A stretch of DNA of 55,062 bases from Nostoc sp. UHCC 0870 (GCF_022063185.1 NZ_CP091917.1:1-55062); one strand, 5' to 3'; positions 16,901 to 24,795 are shown, counted from the first letter of the stretch. The notes: generated by a model from the sequence alone, not told the origin. Program-made: numbers and translations.

Positions 16901-17519
16901 TGAGGAACTTAGTTTCTACTTCTGTGCTGATTATGACCTGAGTTTCTTAGCTGACCATCTCCCCAATGTGAAGTTAAAAAGCATTGATGCTTGCGAATTA
17001 TGCCCAGAAGCTGGCGACCGTGATCAGCAGACTGGACTAGGCATTGTCAACGCTTTTACCCAATTGTGGCAGTCGAAGCAGAAAATTGGTCAAACGGAGA
17101 TAGCCAAAATTATAGGCGTTACGCAGGGTTGGGTGAGCCAATTTACCCAACGCTGGGGGGGTTGGTTTAAGTTTAGAAAATTATTACTTCTGCTATTAGA
17201 CAATCTTCATAGCGATAGTAATAAAAATCTCCCTGAGTTGACGGATGATGAAATGTGGTTCGCCAGTGAATACTTCCCAACGTTGTGTCAACAGTCGGAA
17301 TCACCACCAGAAACCTTGTTTAATGATGTAGCCCACGTTGTCACAACCATTGGTAATCGGGCAATGCAGCGAATTTTACACGAATGTACCCCGGCTGTTA
17401 GGGCTAATCTGCTGATGATTGTACTGAGTTGTCTGCCCAGCGAAGTTTATTCAGACCAGTCCTTTTTCTCAGCTTTTGCCCCGGTGCAAACGACCTGTAA
17501 TTTGGCAGTGACGCTGTAA
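13953..17519 (+). CDS. Plasmid replication protein: AEP primase fused to helicase
   Basis: This is 1188 residues. Residues 98-164 carry the archaeo-eukaryotic primase (PrimPol) signatures LLLDID (D102-x-D104) and TVSHRPDWHKFRLVF (S155-x-H and basic residues). A PriCT-like segment follows near 285-310 (RSLGSGNYDECRQVLMAL). A Walker A-like P-loop (HPGLGKS) lies near residue 470 and begins the helicase part. A cysteine cluster C-x2-C-x5-C (ICNGCTLKNQC) is near 579. An HTH near 1045-1065 (EIAKIIGVTQGWVSQFTQRW) may bind the origin. An AAGGAGG Shine-Dalgarno sits 8 bp before ATG 13953. This is the probable initiator of plasmid A. Pieces of its 3' end are repeated at 18355-18590 and 20070-20212. Confidence 0.8.
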   Translation: MSPLQQFNNSLQHQQLTTKRVEALEVEPGLVKANKIKFAFNATGRNKDWDFKKLSANFQDVEGTLEDVQQHIKAGHAICAGLLGSKWRSKSNVIGSQWLLLDIDNSDIARDAYGKPILDENGNSIKVYTPQLTIEEALTHPFIQKHCALMYTTVSHRPDWHKFRLVFPLPQYVEGADTVEACTRFLMQQLPHDPACKDASRVFYGNTEAEFLLVNPEATLPDEWVTEAIAIAQKEREEYQQRILEIESRRQQFREIADTEGWDTDQLIQQALSFIPPRSLGSGNYDECRQVLMALVNHYGATDAEIIAEKWSPSIKGTTWNIRAKIRSFRRGGITIATLFHIAKQYGFKFPQRQYEPSPPLKGLIDREQWELGRIREDLTSFQNLLKQALAPFEPIFKGFGKSQSVPPQPKAKPPAPQSPKVIIYSPGNIPYKTEVTKDIRIQCQPEEHIPAWLEAVSKGWKHILDNSHPGLGKSYNAGQLTATLFGVDKLIYQDANHRNPSTLPIEANFVDLPVRNNGFKLDPTRQTPLGEDFQLWTKPGETADTDGNCHRTYLFNAFRNKNFSSLDFEESDISPICNGCTLKNQCRFASGDGYGFRFQKRTAIHAFRELRAHPDSTPTDLINVADQALTVGRIWEEAGTLIKPVRSLQVNLADFEKTVGKLGLSAPSLLVQLQPVIQALHPLFTQDIESPDRYGFNDTSIRSILPPFPTDLDIEAVRQALEPDLKFLEDLDTLDVNQDRQLKKSAAARYAAKRVTRDSARNAGKEFLDLPLFWLPDFLEAWKGNGAFTSSWGVLSIYRKNPKHIDLVNSAQFNIFLDATLTKSRLKFKLGSSDPVLVIEQERPDYGNLSVINVTGLGKLPKYRSPSLIARVNALKEALNKLHSHLGILDWKAIADTATDRREYGHFVDGRGVNRFSEADALASFGIPYQNIGVLAAEYQVMTGEPVNLDDPESSFQKNITELLEAEILQEIGRLRSHRRPTEELSFYFCADYDLSFLADHLPNVKLKSIDACELCPEAGDRDQQTGLGIVNAFTQLWQSKQKIGQTEIAKIIGVTQGWVSQFTQRWGGWFKFRKLLLLLLDNLHSDSNKNLPELTDDEMWFASEYFPTLCQQSESPPETLFNDVAHVVTTIGNRAMQRILHECTPAVRANLLMIVLSCLPSEVYSDQSFFSAFAPVQTTCNLAVTL

Positions 17520-17690
17520 AGTTTATTTACTACTGACCTCATCAGTAGTAAAAGATGCTCCTTGTAATGATTTTGTACTTAATCATTTACTGAGCGTCTT
17601 GCTCAACATATCTCAACTTTGTTATGAGCTTCTCCAAGATGAAATTGAGGAAAGAAAGTCAGCACATTTCGGTACAGCGATTTGTTATGC
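17455..17690 (+). repeat. rep 3' tail and downstream DNA, copy 1 of a duplication
   Basis: From the last codons of rep through about 170 bp of downstream DNA, this stretch matches 18355-18590 at roughly 80-85 percent by eye. Shared blocks are GCAGTGACGCT, CATATCTCA, CTTTGTTATGAG and GGTACAGCGATTTGTTAT. It shows that the region after rep was duplicated and then separated by the membrane-protein gene. Confidence 0.65.
17528..17550 (+). terminator. Hairpin terminator after rep
   Basis: TACTACTGA and TCAGTAGTA pair around CCTCA eight bases after the rep stop codon. The duplicated region carries the same hairpin (CTACTG/CAGTAG at 18433-18450). Confidence 0.55.
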
Positions 17691-17761
17691 TGCGTCTTGA
17701 ATATTTTCTAAGCCTCACTTTTTACCAATAAGGAATTTGATGTAGCTGCAATTGATTTTCT

Positions 17762-18202
17762 TCACCGTGTTTCTTCTAAATCTTCTTCTGTTCGTGGTCT
17801 TTTTAGTAACAATACAATTCCTATTAGTGATGCAATTATTGTAACTACCCGCCATACCCTTAAAACTACTAAGGTATTTGAGCTTAACAGTTTAAAGGCT
17901 GACTCTGTTGAAAACGAACTCACCAAGCCTTCGATTGCTAAAAAAATATATAAACCATAGACGACAATTGCTAACCACTTTGCCCATAGCTTCTGCCGAG
18001 CTATTCCTAATACTGCAAAGATTCCAGCTACTACAACAGCTACCAAACGTAATAGTTCTACAAACGCGACATCTGTTCCATATATACCTAATGCGGTATA
18101 TACCAAAGCAATGAGCGAACCTACTGTAATGAGTGATACGTAGATTAAGTTGTACCATTTTGCAGCTAGGTTATATGTCCTTGCCTGTGCTTTTTTGATC
18201 AT
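17762..18202 (-). CDS. Small membrane protein with four helices
   Basis: This is 146 residues. Four hydrophobic segments are visible: about 20-40 (VSLITVGSLIALVYTALGIY), 48-66 (LLRLVAVVVAGIFAVLGIA), 74-92 (WLAIVVYGLYIFLAIEGL) and 114-132 (VVTIIASLIGIVLLL). A basic N-terminus and a charged C-terminus (KRPRTEEDLEETR) frame them. No family is recognised. It sits between the two copies of the rep downstream repeat, which suggests that it came in with the rearrangement. Confidence 0.6.
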   Translation of the reverse strand: MIKKAQARTYNLAAKWYNLIYVSLITVGSLIALVYTALGIYGTDVAFVELLRLVAVVVAGIFAVLGIARQKLWAKWLAIVVYGLYIFLAIEGLVSSFSTESAFKLLSSNTLVVLRVWRVVTIIASLIGIVLLLKRPRTEEDLEETR

Positions 18203-18646
18203 GATTCTTTTCTCAAAAAATCTGCTCTGACAGATAAACGCCTGGAACTGCTTAAGCGAAAATATTCAACTTCTTAATACAGACATTATACGGTTGATTT
18301 GCGTATAAAATCCTCAATTTGAGTATTAAAATAGGCTGTTTACTTAGACCAATCTATTCTCAGTGCCTTTGGCTTGGCGCAAGCGACCTGTGAGCAGACA
18401 GTGACGCTCTAAAATTTATCGGTTTTTGATTTCTACTGGCCTATCAGTAGTAAAAAATGCTCTGCTTCATGATTGTGTACTTAATCATTGAGTGAGCGTC
18501 CCGTTCAACATATCTCAGCTTTGTTATGAGATTCTCCAAGATGAAATTGCTTCAGCAAATCGGCACATTCCGGTACAGCGATTTGTTATCAGATTATGTT
18601 TAAACAGGATTACTAATGGATTGACTAGGAGATATTAAACAGACTC
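18203..18646. other. Gene-free stretch containing the second copy of the rep-tail repeat
   Basis: No gene is visible. Bases 18355-18590 are a diverged copy of 17455-17690, including the terminal rep codons (GACCTGTGAGCAGACAGTGACGCT corresponds to the end of rep) and the terminator hairpin. The frame is broken, so this is a relic. Confidence 0.6.
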
Positions 18647-19171
18647 TTAATTTACAAGAGTTACAGAGTAATAACCTCGAAGTAGATTGTAAGTAACCTT
18701 GTATTTACGAAAAGAAAAGACCATATCTGATAGATAACCACCTGCGCTTGAATAGTGTTCTAAACGATACCTGGAACTGGTTGGAGCTAGGATATAGCTT
18801 CCTGTGTTACCATTATCAACTACCCCGTTGGATTCTTTGATGAATTCGTTTATATTTACGCCTCTTTTAAGACATTCTGCTATATTATTCTTCAGACTAT
18901 ATTCAACTGCATATTGTATTCTAGGGTTAATACCATTACGATTTAATGAATATGTTGGTAAGCCAATCATAGTATTATATTCAACTGTTGTAAGGTTCAG
19001 TCTTACAAGTGTTGCATGATAACGACGATCTGATGGTCGGCTTAATTGAAAGCAATTAGTTCTAGTTGATGCTTTTGCCGGAGTTGTGTAATATCCAAAA
19101 ATCATCGTTAGACTTCCACACAGCAAACTTAGAGATGTTACAACTACTAGATTTAAGTTTTTAAATTTCAT
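18647..19171 (-). CDS. Probable secreted protein of unknown function
   Basis: This is 174 residues. A signal peptide is clear: basic start MKFKNLNL, hydrophobic core VVVTSLSLLCGSLTMIFG and a cleavage-like site after PAKAS (about residue 35). The mature part is small, tyrosine-rich and polar, with two cysteines (about 40 and 119) that could pair in the periplasm. I do not recognise a family. It is transcribed leftward towards the rep-tail relic. Confidence 0.5.
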   Translation of the reverse strand: MKFKNLNLVVVTSLSLLCGSLTMIFGYYTTPAKASTRTNCFQLSRPSDRRYHATLVRLNLTTVEYNTMIGLPTYSLNRNGINPRIQYAVEYSLKNNIAECLKRGVNINEFIKESNGVVDNGNTGSYILAPTSSRYRLEHYSSAGGYLSDMVFSFRKYKVTYNLLRGYYSVTLVN

Positions 19172-19286
19172 AAATAACCCATTTCCAAATTAAAATAAAT
19201 TCTTTTATGGTTTTGAAAATTTTGAAGTTTCAAAATTAGTAAGTTTTTGAGATTAACGAATTTAAAAGTGCGTCTTCATTTACTTA

Positions 19287-19424
19287 CTAGTGACGGTGGC
19301 AACTTTTTATGCAGCGATGAGTTCCACCGTATCGTCCATATCTACGTGTTGCAAAGACAACTGCAAAGCCAGCAATAACAAAAACTGTTATTATAATAGC
19401 TATTCTGGTTATAAGGTGAGGCAT
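19287..19424 (-). CDS. Possible 45-residue single-pass membrane protein
   Basis: A short frame: MPHLITRIAIIITVFVIAGF, followed by AVVFATRRYGRYGG and a histidine/cysteine-rich end. One transmembrane helix is clear. It overlaps the region just upstream of parD on the other strand. Codon pattern and hydrophobicity make it plausible, but it has no homologue known to me and no obvious Shine-Dalgarno. Confidence 0.3.
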   Translation of the reverse strand: MPHLITRIAIIITVFVIAGFAVVFATRRYGRYGGTHRCIKSCHRH

Positions 19425-19426
19425 AA

Positions 19427-19696
19427 ATGAATATTTCCCTGACTCCTGAGCTAGAAGCGTTCGTGCAGAAACAGGTTGAGTCTGGTTTATACCATTCTCA
19501 AAGTGAAGTGATTCGGGAAGGATTACGTCTGTTGAAACGTTTTAACGATCATTCCGAGGAATATAAACTGTGGCTCAACGAACAGATTGCCATTGGTCTA
19601 GACCAACTTGACAATGGCCAAACTGTGACGGCCGAAGGCGCACGCTTACGCATTCGCAACAAGGCGCAAAAGTTGATGAAAAAATCCGACTCATGA
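19427..19696 (+). CDS. parD: ParD-type antitoxin
   Basis: This is 89 residues, the normal length of ParD/CC2985 antitoxins. The N-terminal ribbon-helix-helix is typical (NISLTPELEAFVQKQVESG, then YHSQSEVIREGLRLL), and the C-terminal half (about 50-89) is the flexible part that wraps the toxin. AGGTGAGG precedes the ATG. The stop overlaps the toxin start by 4 bp (ATGA). The pair would stabilise plasmid A by killing plasmid-free cells. It also autoregulates in known relatives. Confidence 0.88.
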   Translation: MNISLTPELEAFVQKQVESGLYHSQSEVIREGLRLLKRFNDHSEEYKLWLNEQIAIGLDQLDNGQTVTAEGARLRIRNKAQKLMKKSDS

Positions 19697-19998
19697 ACCC
19701 AAAACCTTATGTTCTCTCCGAGCAAGCAGAAGAAGACTTGGCGAGAATTTATGCTTATATTGCGCGAGATAATCTAGATGCTGCCGAACGGATGCTTGAT
19801 AAACTGCTTTCAGCCTGTGAGTTGCTGACAGATAACCCCAGAATAGGGCAGTATCGTTCTGACTTGACCCCGTTACCCGTTCGTTTCTGGTTGGTGCATC
19901 CCCGCTATTTCCTGATCTACCGAGGGGAAAACCCTGTTGAAATCGTGCGCGTACTCGCTGCCAACATGGATATTGTGCGAGAACTGGCTGGCGAATAA
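19693..19998 (+). CDS. parE: ParE/RelE-fold toxin
   Basis: This is 101 residues. It carries the ParE family pattern: LSEQAEEDLARIYAYIARDN, then NPRIGQYRSDLTPLPVRFWLV and YFLIYRG...IVRVLAANMDI. Known ParE toxins poison DNA gyrase; related RelE toxins cut mRNA, and the long N-terminal helices here favour ParE. It overlaps parD by 4 bp and ends intact. The module lies inside the duplicated and scrambled rep-tail zone, so it was likely carried in with it. Confidence 0.87.
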   Translation: MNPKPYVLSEQAEEDLARIYAYIARDNLDAAERMLDKLLSACELLTDNPRIGQYRSDLTPLPVRFWLVHPRYFLIYRGENPVEIVRVLAANMDIVRELAGE

Positions 19999-20069
19999 TC
20001 AAGCTATCTTCTGGCTGGGATATGAAGCCGATTTACCAAGCTATGCGGTGGCTGGGCTACCTTTAAAAA

Positions 20070-20212
20070 AAATATTACTTCTGCTATTAGACAGTCTTTA
20101 TAGCGGTAGTAATAAAAATCTCCCAGAGTTGACCAATGATGAAAAGTGGTTGAAGAGTGAATACTTCCCGATGTTGTGCCAACACCCCGAATCACACCCA
20201 GAAGACTGTTAA
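20070..20212 (+). pseudogene. Fragment of the rep C-terminal region
   Basis: The translated stretch ILLLLLDSLYSGSNKNLPEL and the following TNDEKWLKSEYFPMLCQ closely match residues of the intact rep (LLLLLLDNLHSDSNKNLPEL, near 17185-17300). The fragment is in frame in an ORF that begins inside parE but has no rep sequence before it. It lies downstream of the second rep-tail copy although it comes from an earlier part of rep, so the order is inverted relative to the parent gene (not the strand). Confidence 0.7.
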
Positions 20213-21015
20213 TAATTTTTCAAGCCTTTCCTTAAATTGTTCCTATCTCTGGGTTTTGCACCTTCAAGTCTCAAAAAGTTGCCACCCTTAATCAACTCTG
20301 ACTCCTGATTTGGTATCCACACAGATAACCTAGCTTGCTTGCTGATGGTTAGTGACTCGTGGGTTACTGCTTCTGTAAAAGTTAAGTCAGAAAAGTCTAT
20401 TGCTTCGTAGACCCTATCAACAAGACGTAAAAAATTTACCTCGATTGTTCCTAACTCCAAGGCAGATTTTCTAGTTTTAGATTCGTTGTACCTGATGAAT
20501 ATCTCCTCTTCTTCTTCGTCTTCACCCCAGTACAAATTTTTGACCACTACATAATCAACCTGATTTCCACAAAATTCTATTAACCGTTTGAGTTGAATGA
20601 TGCTATCTTTCACCCGACCTAACACTGATACCATAGTGATGCGATAGCCTAAGCTTGCATCTGCCATATCTTGAACAAAATCCTGAAAATATTCCCCCAC
20701 TCCAGACGGCAGATCCATTAAAGCTACAACAGGATTTAATGACGATAAATCCTTTTTTAAAATCTCACTAAATCCCCATTGATTGAACTTGATTGTTTTC
20801 ACCCCTCCAGTCAAGACTCTGTTGTAGTGTCTCCACAGTTGTGGATTATGAGGGTCGCAATCATACGCTGCCACATGAATATTGTTAGCTAAGTACATAT
20901 CCAAGAGAAACCGAGCCACAATACTTTTACCTGTGCCTCCCTTATCCCCAGTACACACCACTATTCTTTTATTGACTGCTGCTCTTTCCCTGTTAGCAGT
21001 AGTTGTTTTACTCAT
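20209..21015 (-). CDS. ParA/MinD-family ATPase beside the mobilisation genes (TraL/VirC1-like)
   Basis: This is 268 residues. A deviant Walker A motif (GDKGGTGKSIVARFLLD, residues about 23-39), DCDPHNPQLW and MDLPSG are the hallmarks of the ParA/MinD class. Unlike a partition ParA it has no ParB partner next to it; instead it follows a TraK-like gene (12 bp gap) and lies opposite MobC and the relaxase. ATPases at this place in other plasmids (TraL of IncP, VirC1 of Ti) recruit the relaxosome. I infer the same here. Its last codons overlap the rep fragment on the other strand by 4 bp. Confidence 0.65.
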   Translation of the reverse strand: MSKTTTANRERAAVNKRIVVCTGDKGGTGKSIVARFLLDMYLANNIHVAAYDCDPHNPQLWRHYNRVLTGGVKTIKFNQWGFSEILKKDLSSLNPVVALMDLPSGVGEYFQDFVQDMADASLGYRITMVSVLGRVKDSIIQLKRLIEFCGNQVDYVVVKNLYWGEDEEEEEIFIRYNESKTRKSALELGTIEVNFLRLVDRVYEAIDFSDLTFTEAVTHESLTISKQARLSVWIPNQESELIKGGNFLRLEGAKPRDRNNLRKGLKNY

Positions 21016-21027
21016 AATTAAGCCAAT

Positions 21028-21549
21028 TTATAAATCTTCGCGGCTGTAAAGTTTTGGTTGAAAGGTATGGTTATTCAACTCGTTCTTTAAGTCTGATTCA
21101 ACCTCTTGCTGCTGTGCTGTTGGCTCTTGACTTTTTCTCTTCCCCTTGCCACTACTCATTGGTGCTTTCTCAGTCTGACTACTCCCTTGAACTGAGGTAG
21201 TATTTACCTGTGATGGCTGAGTTTCAGTAGCTAGATTTTCTGATTGATTATTTTCGTCCCCCTCAGATATCTTTTGACGGCGACGACTACTTTTTTTCAA
21301 CTCACCTACTAAATATTTGATTCTGCTGCCACTCAAATTAATGCCCAGACCCTTCAACATCTCTGACACTTCATCATAAGTGTAGCCGTACTTGTCAGAG
21401 GTTAGTTTCTCAATGTACCGTCTCATTTTCCGAACAGCTTCCCTGTCAGATACATCCTCTCGCTCTTTTGGCTTCTGTTCCTTGAGAATTTCTATAGCCT
21501 TATCAATCTTGCTCTTAGTGATCACCTCAGATTTCTGATGTTCAGCCAT
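21028..21549 (-). CDS. TraK/MobC-like DNA-binding accessory protein
   Basis: This is 173 residues. The first 90 are basic and helical; the segment YTYDEVSEMLKGLGINLSGS, ending RIKYLVGELKKS, resembles the KfrA/TraK type of small plasmid DNA-binding proteins that recognise a site with a winged or simple helix-turn-helix. The second half is disordered (S, T, Q, N, E-rich). Transcription is leftward, away from the likely oriT region 21550-22081, which is the usual arrangement for an oriT-binding accessory. Family assignment is by context and look only. Confidence 0.5.
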   Translation of the reverse strand: MAEHQKSEVITKSKIDKAIEILKEQKPKEREDVSDREAVRKMRRYIEKLTSDKYGYTYDEVSEMLKGLGINLSGSRIKYLVGELKKSSRRRQKISEGDENNQSENLATETQPSQVNTTSVQGSSQTEKAPMSSGKGKRKSQEPTAQQQEVESDLKNELNNHTFQPKLYSREDL

Positions 21550-22081
21550 TGTTATCTCATGTAGTGATTGATTAACTACTAATTATCGGTTATTTGAAAA
21601 CATCTGTACCAATCTGTTTTAAAAATACTAAAAAAATTTGACTACTGCTGCTACGCCGAACTACCTTTTACTGTGGCGGCTATGCCGTGATGATTATTTA
21701 GCCATACTCTTTATCAATTCGTTACTGCCGCTACGCCGTATTTACCATTTCGCCCAAGCTGATTTTACTCCCCTATTGTGACGGAAGCTTAATCTAGAAT
21801 TTACCCAGTGCTTGATTTTTCGTTATTACTGCGGAAGCCGTTGTTATATCCCCTTGTTAGTAGTAGTATTGTCAGCATCACAGCTTCGCCGTGTTCCCCC
21901 TCCCAGCCCCTCGCTTTGCCTCCGTACATACGTAGCCGATGACACCTCCCCTATACCCAAATTTGGGCTAGAAGCCAGCCATGCCTCAAAGCTGATGCTT
22001 TGCCTCGCTGCGCTCGGACGGCGGCTGGTTCAAGGGGGCGCACCCCCTTAAAAAACCCCGCGTTCATTTTGCCCCAAATCT
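21550..22081. other. Intergenic region between divergent mobilisation genes, probable oriT
   Basis: There is no gene. Three copies of a GC-rich word (GCTGCTACGCCG, GCGGCTATGCCG, GCCGCTACGCCG) occur at about 21645-21740. Near the MobC start is a hairpin AAGGGGG-CGCA-CCCCCTT (22032-22049). Read on the minus strand it contains GTGCGCCC, the core of the RSF1010-type nic site (TAAGTGCGCCC). The place, between a TraK-like gene and mobC/relaxase, is where oriT is expected. The exact nick cannot be fixed from sequence alone. Confidence 0.45.
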
Positions 22082-22087
22082 TTGATT

Positions 22088-22504
22088 ATGGCTAATCGCA
22101 AGCAGTCAAAAAGAGTCGTAAGAAAGCATCTATTTTCACTCAGGCTGAGTGATATTGAGTTGGATCTGCTGCGAATAAAATCAGTTGATGCGGGAATGTC
22201 AGCAAGTGAATTAATGAGGCGCAACGGATTGTTGCGACCACTGCCCAAACGACTGAGCAAAATTAGCCTACAAACATATTGGGAATTAGGACAAATTGGT
22301 AACAACTTAAATCAACTTGTCAAAGCCACCAACACAGCGATAAAAATGGGGCGTACTCCCCCAGCTAACCCAGAACTGTTAGAACAACTTTTAGAAGTGT
22401 TGCATCAGTGCAGACGAGACATTGCACAAGTTGATACGGAAGAAGACAACGACTGGGAAGAAGAAGAGGAGGAGGATGATGATTGGGAAGCAGACGAAGG
22501 GTAG
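22088..22504 (+). CDS. mobC: MobC-type mobilisation accessory protein
   Basis: This is 138 residues from ATG 22088. The N-terminal half fits MobC relaxosome proteins: a ribbon-helix-helix-like KHLFSLRLSDIELDLLRIKS, SASELMRRNGLL, then the conserved ELGQIGNNLNQLVKATN block (about residues 66-82). The end is an unusually acidic run (EEEEEEDDD) that overlaps the relaxase start. MobC proteins help the relaxase open oriT. The gene overlaps the relaxase by 26 bp in another frame, so the two are coupled. Confidence 0.85.
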   Translation: MANRKQSKRVVRKHLFSLRLSDIELDLLRIKSVDAGMSASELMRRNGLLRPLPKRLSKISLQTYWELGQIGNNLNQLVKATNTAIKMGRTPPANPELLEQLLEVLHQCRRDIAQVDTEEDNDWEEEEEEDDDWEADEG

Positions 22505-24269
22505 AGGTTTTCGCAAGCTACTGGATTATTTACATAACAGTGAAAATGCCAAACTAATTGGCGGTAATATGAGTGGTAGAAATGCCAGAGAATTATCTAA
22601 AGAATTTCGGGTATCTCGACAACTAAATCCAGATGCCGAACGTGTTGTTTATCATGTTTCTCTGTCAGCAGCCAAGGATGACGTAATCTCTGAAGATAAA
22701 TGGTGTGAAATAGGCAATCGCTACATGAAAGAGATGGGCTTCGATGCCAATCAGTATGTCATCTTCCGCCATGAAAACACCGACGATGATCATGTCCACA
22801 TTGCCGCCAGCCGCATCAGAATGGACACAGGTTTACTGGTTGATGATTCCTGGGATTATGTACGCTCTGAGAAAGTCCTACGCCAGATTGAAATTGACTA
22901 TGATTTAGTGCAAGTTCAAGGCAGTAGAGAAAGACTAAATCGTACACAAAGCACAGGACAATTTCGGCGCATTAAACGAGAACAAGAAGAATATGAGCAA
23001 GGTAAGCGCGATACTCCACCAGAACCCAGCATTAAAGAGCTAGTTCAGCAGACAATTGATAATTTATCTGTTGATCATCCCCAGATGCCAACCTTAATTA
23101 TGCGCTTGCAGCAAGCAGGCATTAGTGTGAGGACAGGATTTACCAGGAATGGTAAGTCTAAAGGTATTTCTTATGAGAAAGATGGAATTGCTTTTAGTGG
23201 TACACAATTAGGTGCAGCCTATACCTTCCCAGGATTGCAAAAACATCTCCGAATTGACTATCAGCCACAACGGGATGATGCCCGGATTGAGCAGCTGTTA
23301 AACAATCCTGTCAAGCAAGCTGTGGAGAGTCAACAACCCATAAATGCAATTGCTGAAAATAAAGCTCAAATTCCAACCACAGATAAATCAAAGCTAAACC
23401 AGAATCAAGCAGTCGAGTTATATCAGTATTACAGTGGCGACTTGCAAAGTTTATTAGTGATTGACCGCGACAAAGAAATTGCTAATAGAGCATTATTAGA
23501 TAATCACCCAGCCCCAGATGTAGAAGAGATTATCAAAGCCAGTCCTGTTGGATGGACTGATGACGAAGCTAAATTATTAGTTCTAATCGCTAACAATCAA
23601 CTGGCATCCAATCGAGAGCAAAAGCAGAGTGAACCCCAGTTTACACCACCAGCAGAGGATGAAAGCCTACGCTCAGTATTACAGCATTTCTTGACTCAAA
23701 AGCGCGGTATCTCCAATTTCCTTGTACACCCATTACAGCAGCAGGGCTTAGGTTACATAGACCAGCAACGAAATGTTGTTTTTATCAAGCGTTCTTTAAA
23801 CGGTAAAAAATCAGGCGCACTGGTTTGGGACACCACACGCCCAGACAATCGCTGTTCACAGTACCCCGAAAACACCCAATCTTCTGAGGGGTGGTTTCAA
23901 GTCAACTTGGGTGGAAAACCTGAAGATAAAATCGAGAGAGTATTTTTGTGTGATTCCCCCATTGATGCACTGTCAATTGCGGATATGGATAGGAAAGCAC
24001 ACAAGGGGATGCCACCAGTTAGAACAATGTACATGGTGGTGGATGACCCGCATAACTTACCGCTATCCGTCCTTAAAAACGTCAGCAGAATTGGGTTGGC
24101 ATTTAATAACGATGAAGAGGGTAATGAAATAGCGCAAGTCATTCAAAAAATGCTGCCACAGTCTAAAAGAATTGAACCTAGTGGCCTTACTTGGAATGAG
24201 ATTTTGATTGAAGCGCAGCAGCGAGAAATGCTTTCCCAGAAACAACGCTCTAGAGGTTTTAGTCGGTAG
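22479..24269 (+). CDS. MOBP-type relaxase with C-terminal Toprim-like domain
   Basis: This is 596 residues from ATG 22479; upstream codons to 22422 read antisense-like basic sequence over the acidic mobC tail, so I reject them. Motif I with the likely catalytic tyrosine is KGRGFRKLLDYL (Y near 16). Motif III, the metal-binding histidines, is RHENTDDDHVHI (near 107). The C-terminal third carries a Toprim-like pattern (VFLCDSPIDALSIADMD, FNNDEEGN), typical of cyanobacterial and other relaxase-DUF3991/Toprim fusions. The protein would nick oriT and pilot the strand. It makes plasmid A mobilisable; no type IV secretion set is visible here. Confidence 0.85.
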   Translation: MIGKQTKGRGFRKLLDYLHNSENAKLIGGNMSGRNARELSKEFRVSRQLNPDAERVVYHVSLSAAKDDVISEDKWCEIGNRYMKEMGFDANQYVIFRHENTDDDHVHIAASRIRMDTGLLVDDSWDYVRSEKVLRQIEIDYDLVQVQGSRERLNRTQSTGQFRRIKREQEEYEQGKRDTPPEPSIKELVQQTIDNLSVDHPQMPTLIMRLQQAGISVRTGFTRNGKSKGISYEKDGIAFSGTQLGAAYTFPGLQKHLRIDYQPQRDDARIEQLLNNPVKQAVESQQPINAIAENKAQIPTTDKSKLNQNQAVELYQYYSGDLQSLLVIDRDKEIANRALLDNHPAPDVEEIIKASPVGWTDDEAKLLVLIANNQLASNREQKQSEPQFTPPAEDESLRSVLQHFLTQKRGISNFLVHPLQQQGLGYIDQQRNVVFIKRSLNGKKSGALVWDTTRPDNRCSQYPENTQSSEGWFQVNLGGKPEDKIERVFLCDSPIDALSIADMDRKAHKGMPPVRTMYMVVDDPHNLPLSVLKNVSRIGLAFNNDEEGNEIAQVIQKMLPQSKRIEPSGLTWNEILIEAQQREMLSQKQRSRGFSR

Positions 24270-24303
24270 TTTAGGAATTCCTCGACGCGATGAAGTGGGC
24301 GCG

Positions 24304-24326
24304 AGGGAGGGGCTTCGCCCCTCCCT
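24304..24326 (+). terminator. Strong GC hairpin after the relaxase
   Basis: AGGGAGGGGC and GCCCCTCCCT pair perfectly around TTC. No T run follows, so it is either a weak terminator or a structural element (for example part of a transfer origin). Confidence 0.5.
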
Positions 24327-24451
24327 CTGGACTCCCTCCCCAACGCCAGTTGTTGACCGAGTGCTGTAGAAAACTCCGTGTTGTGCCAACTAGATACATT
24401 GCAGCACTCAGTCACCGCTTCGCTACAACTAGCTACTCAATGCTTATGTAA

Positions 24452-24616
24452 TTATGATTTAGGCATTAACAATCCAATGTATGCACCAACTGCTATTTTC
24501 GTAAGATCGGCAAAAGCAGGACGTGTAGATGAGTCAATAACAGCTAGAACTAACGAGCCAACTGCTAAGACCAAAACGACAAGCCCCAAAATTTCGTACT
24601 TTGACAAGGGTTTCAT
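24452..24616 (-). CDS. Small single-pass membrane protein (54 residues)
   Basis: The frame reads MKPLSKYEILGLVVLVLAVG, then SLVLAVIDSSTRP and an amphipathic end AVGAYIGLLMPKS. One strong transmembrane helix and a second weak one are seen. GGAA lies shortly before the ATG. It is divergent from the XRE gene at 24796, and the operator-like repeats between them could control both. Function unknown; small membrane proteins at such places are sometimes toxins or anti-sigma-like sensors, but nothing here shows that. Confidence 0.5.
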   Translation of the reverse strand: MKPLSKYEILGLVVLVLAVGSLVLAVIDSSTRPAFADLTKIAVGAYIGLLMPKS

Positions 24617-24675
24617 AAAAAATTCCTATGATTGCTTTCTTGATTTCCTAACTTGCCGTTGGACTAAAAAAATAT

Positions 24676-24752
24676 CCCTAAAAAAAATTAGGGTAAGATA
24701 AATTTACCTAATTTTTTTTTATTTTGCAATAATTTGCCTAATTTTTTTTAGG
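24676..24752. promoter_or_regulatory. CCTAA(T/A)nTTAGG operator repeats upstream of the XRE gene
   Basis: Palindrome CCCTAA-AAAAAA-TTAGGG lies at 24676-24693, a second palindrome CCTAA-TTTTTT-TTAGG at 24737-24752, and a half-site CCTAATTTTT at 24707. The second overlaps the expected -35 region of the operon, with TAAAAT (24761-24766) as a -10 candidate 30 bp before the ATG. The spacing and symmetry suit a dimeric XRE repressor acting on its own promoter. Confidence 0.65.
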
Positions 24753-24795
24753 GAAATTGCTAAAATGATAGTTGTAGACAATCAAAAATCAGTCC

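Noticed and set aside
19525..19545. GAAACGTTTTAAC as another parS-like site
   Set aside because: It lies inside parD, is not a perfect palindrome and shares only the common core word; chance is enough to explain it.
22422..22478. Longer N-terminus of the relaxase
   Set aside because: The added residues are a lysine/threonine run produced by reading the acidic mobC tail in another frame; relaxase motif I begins right after ATG 22479.
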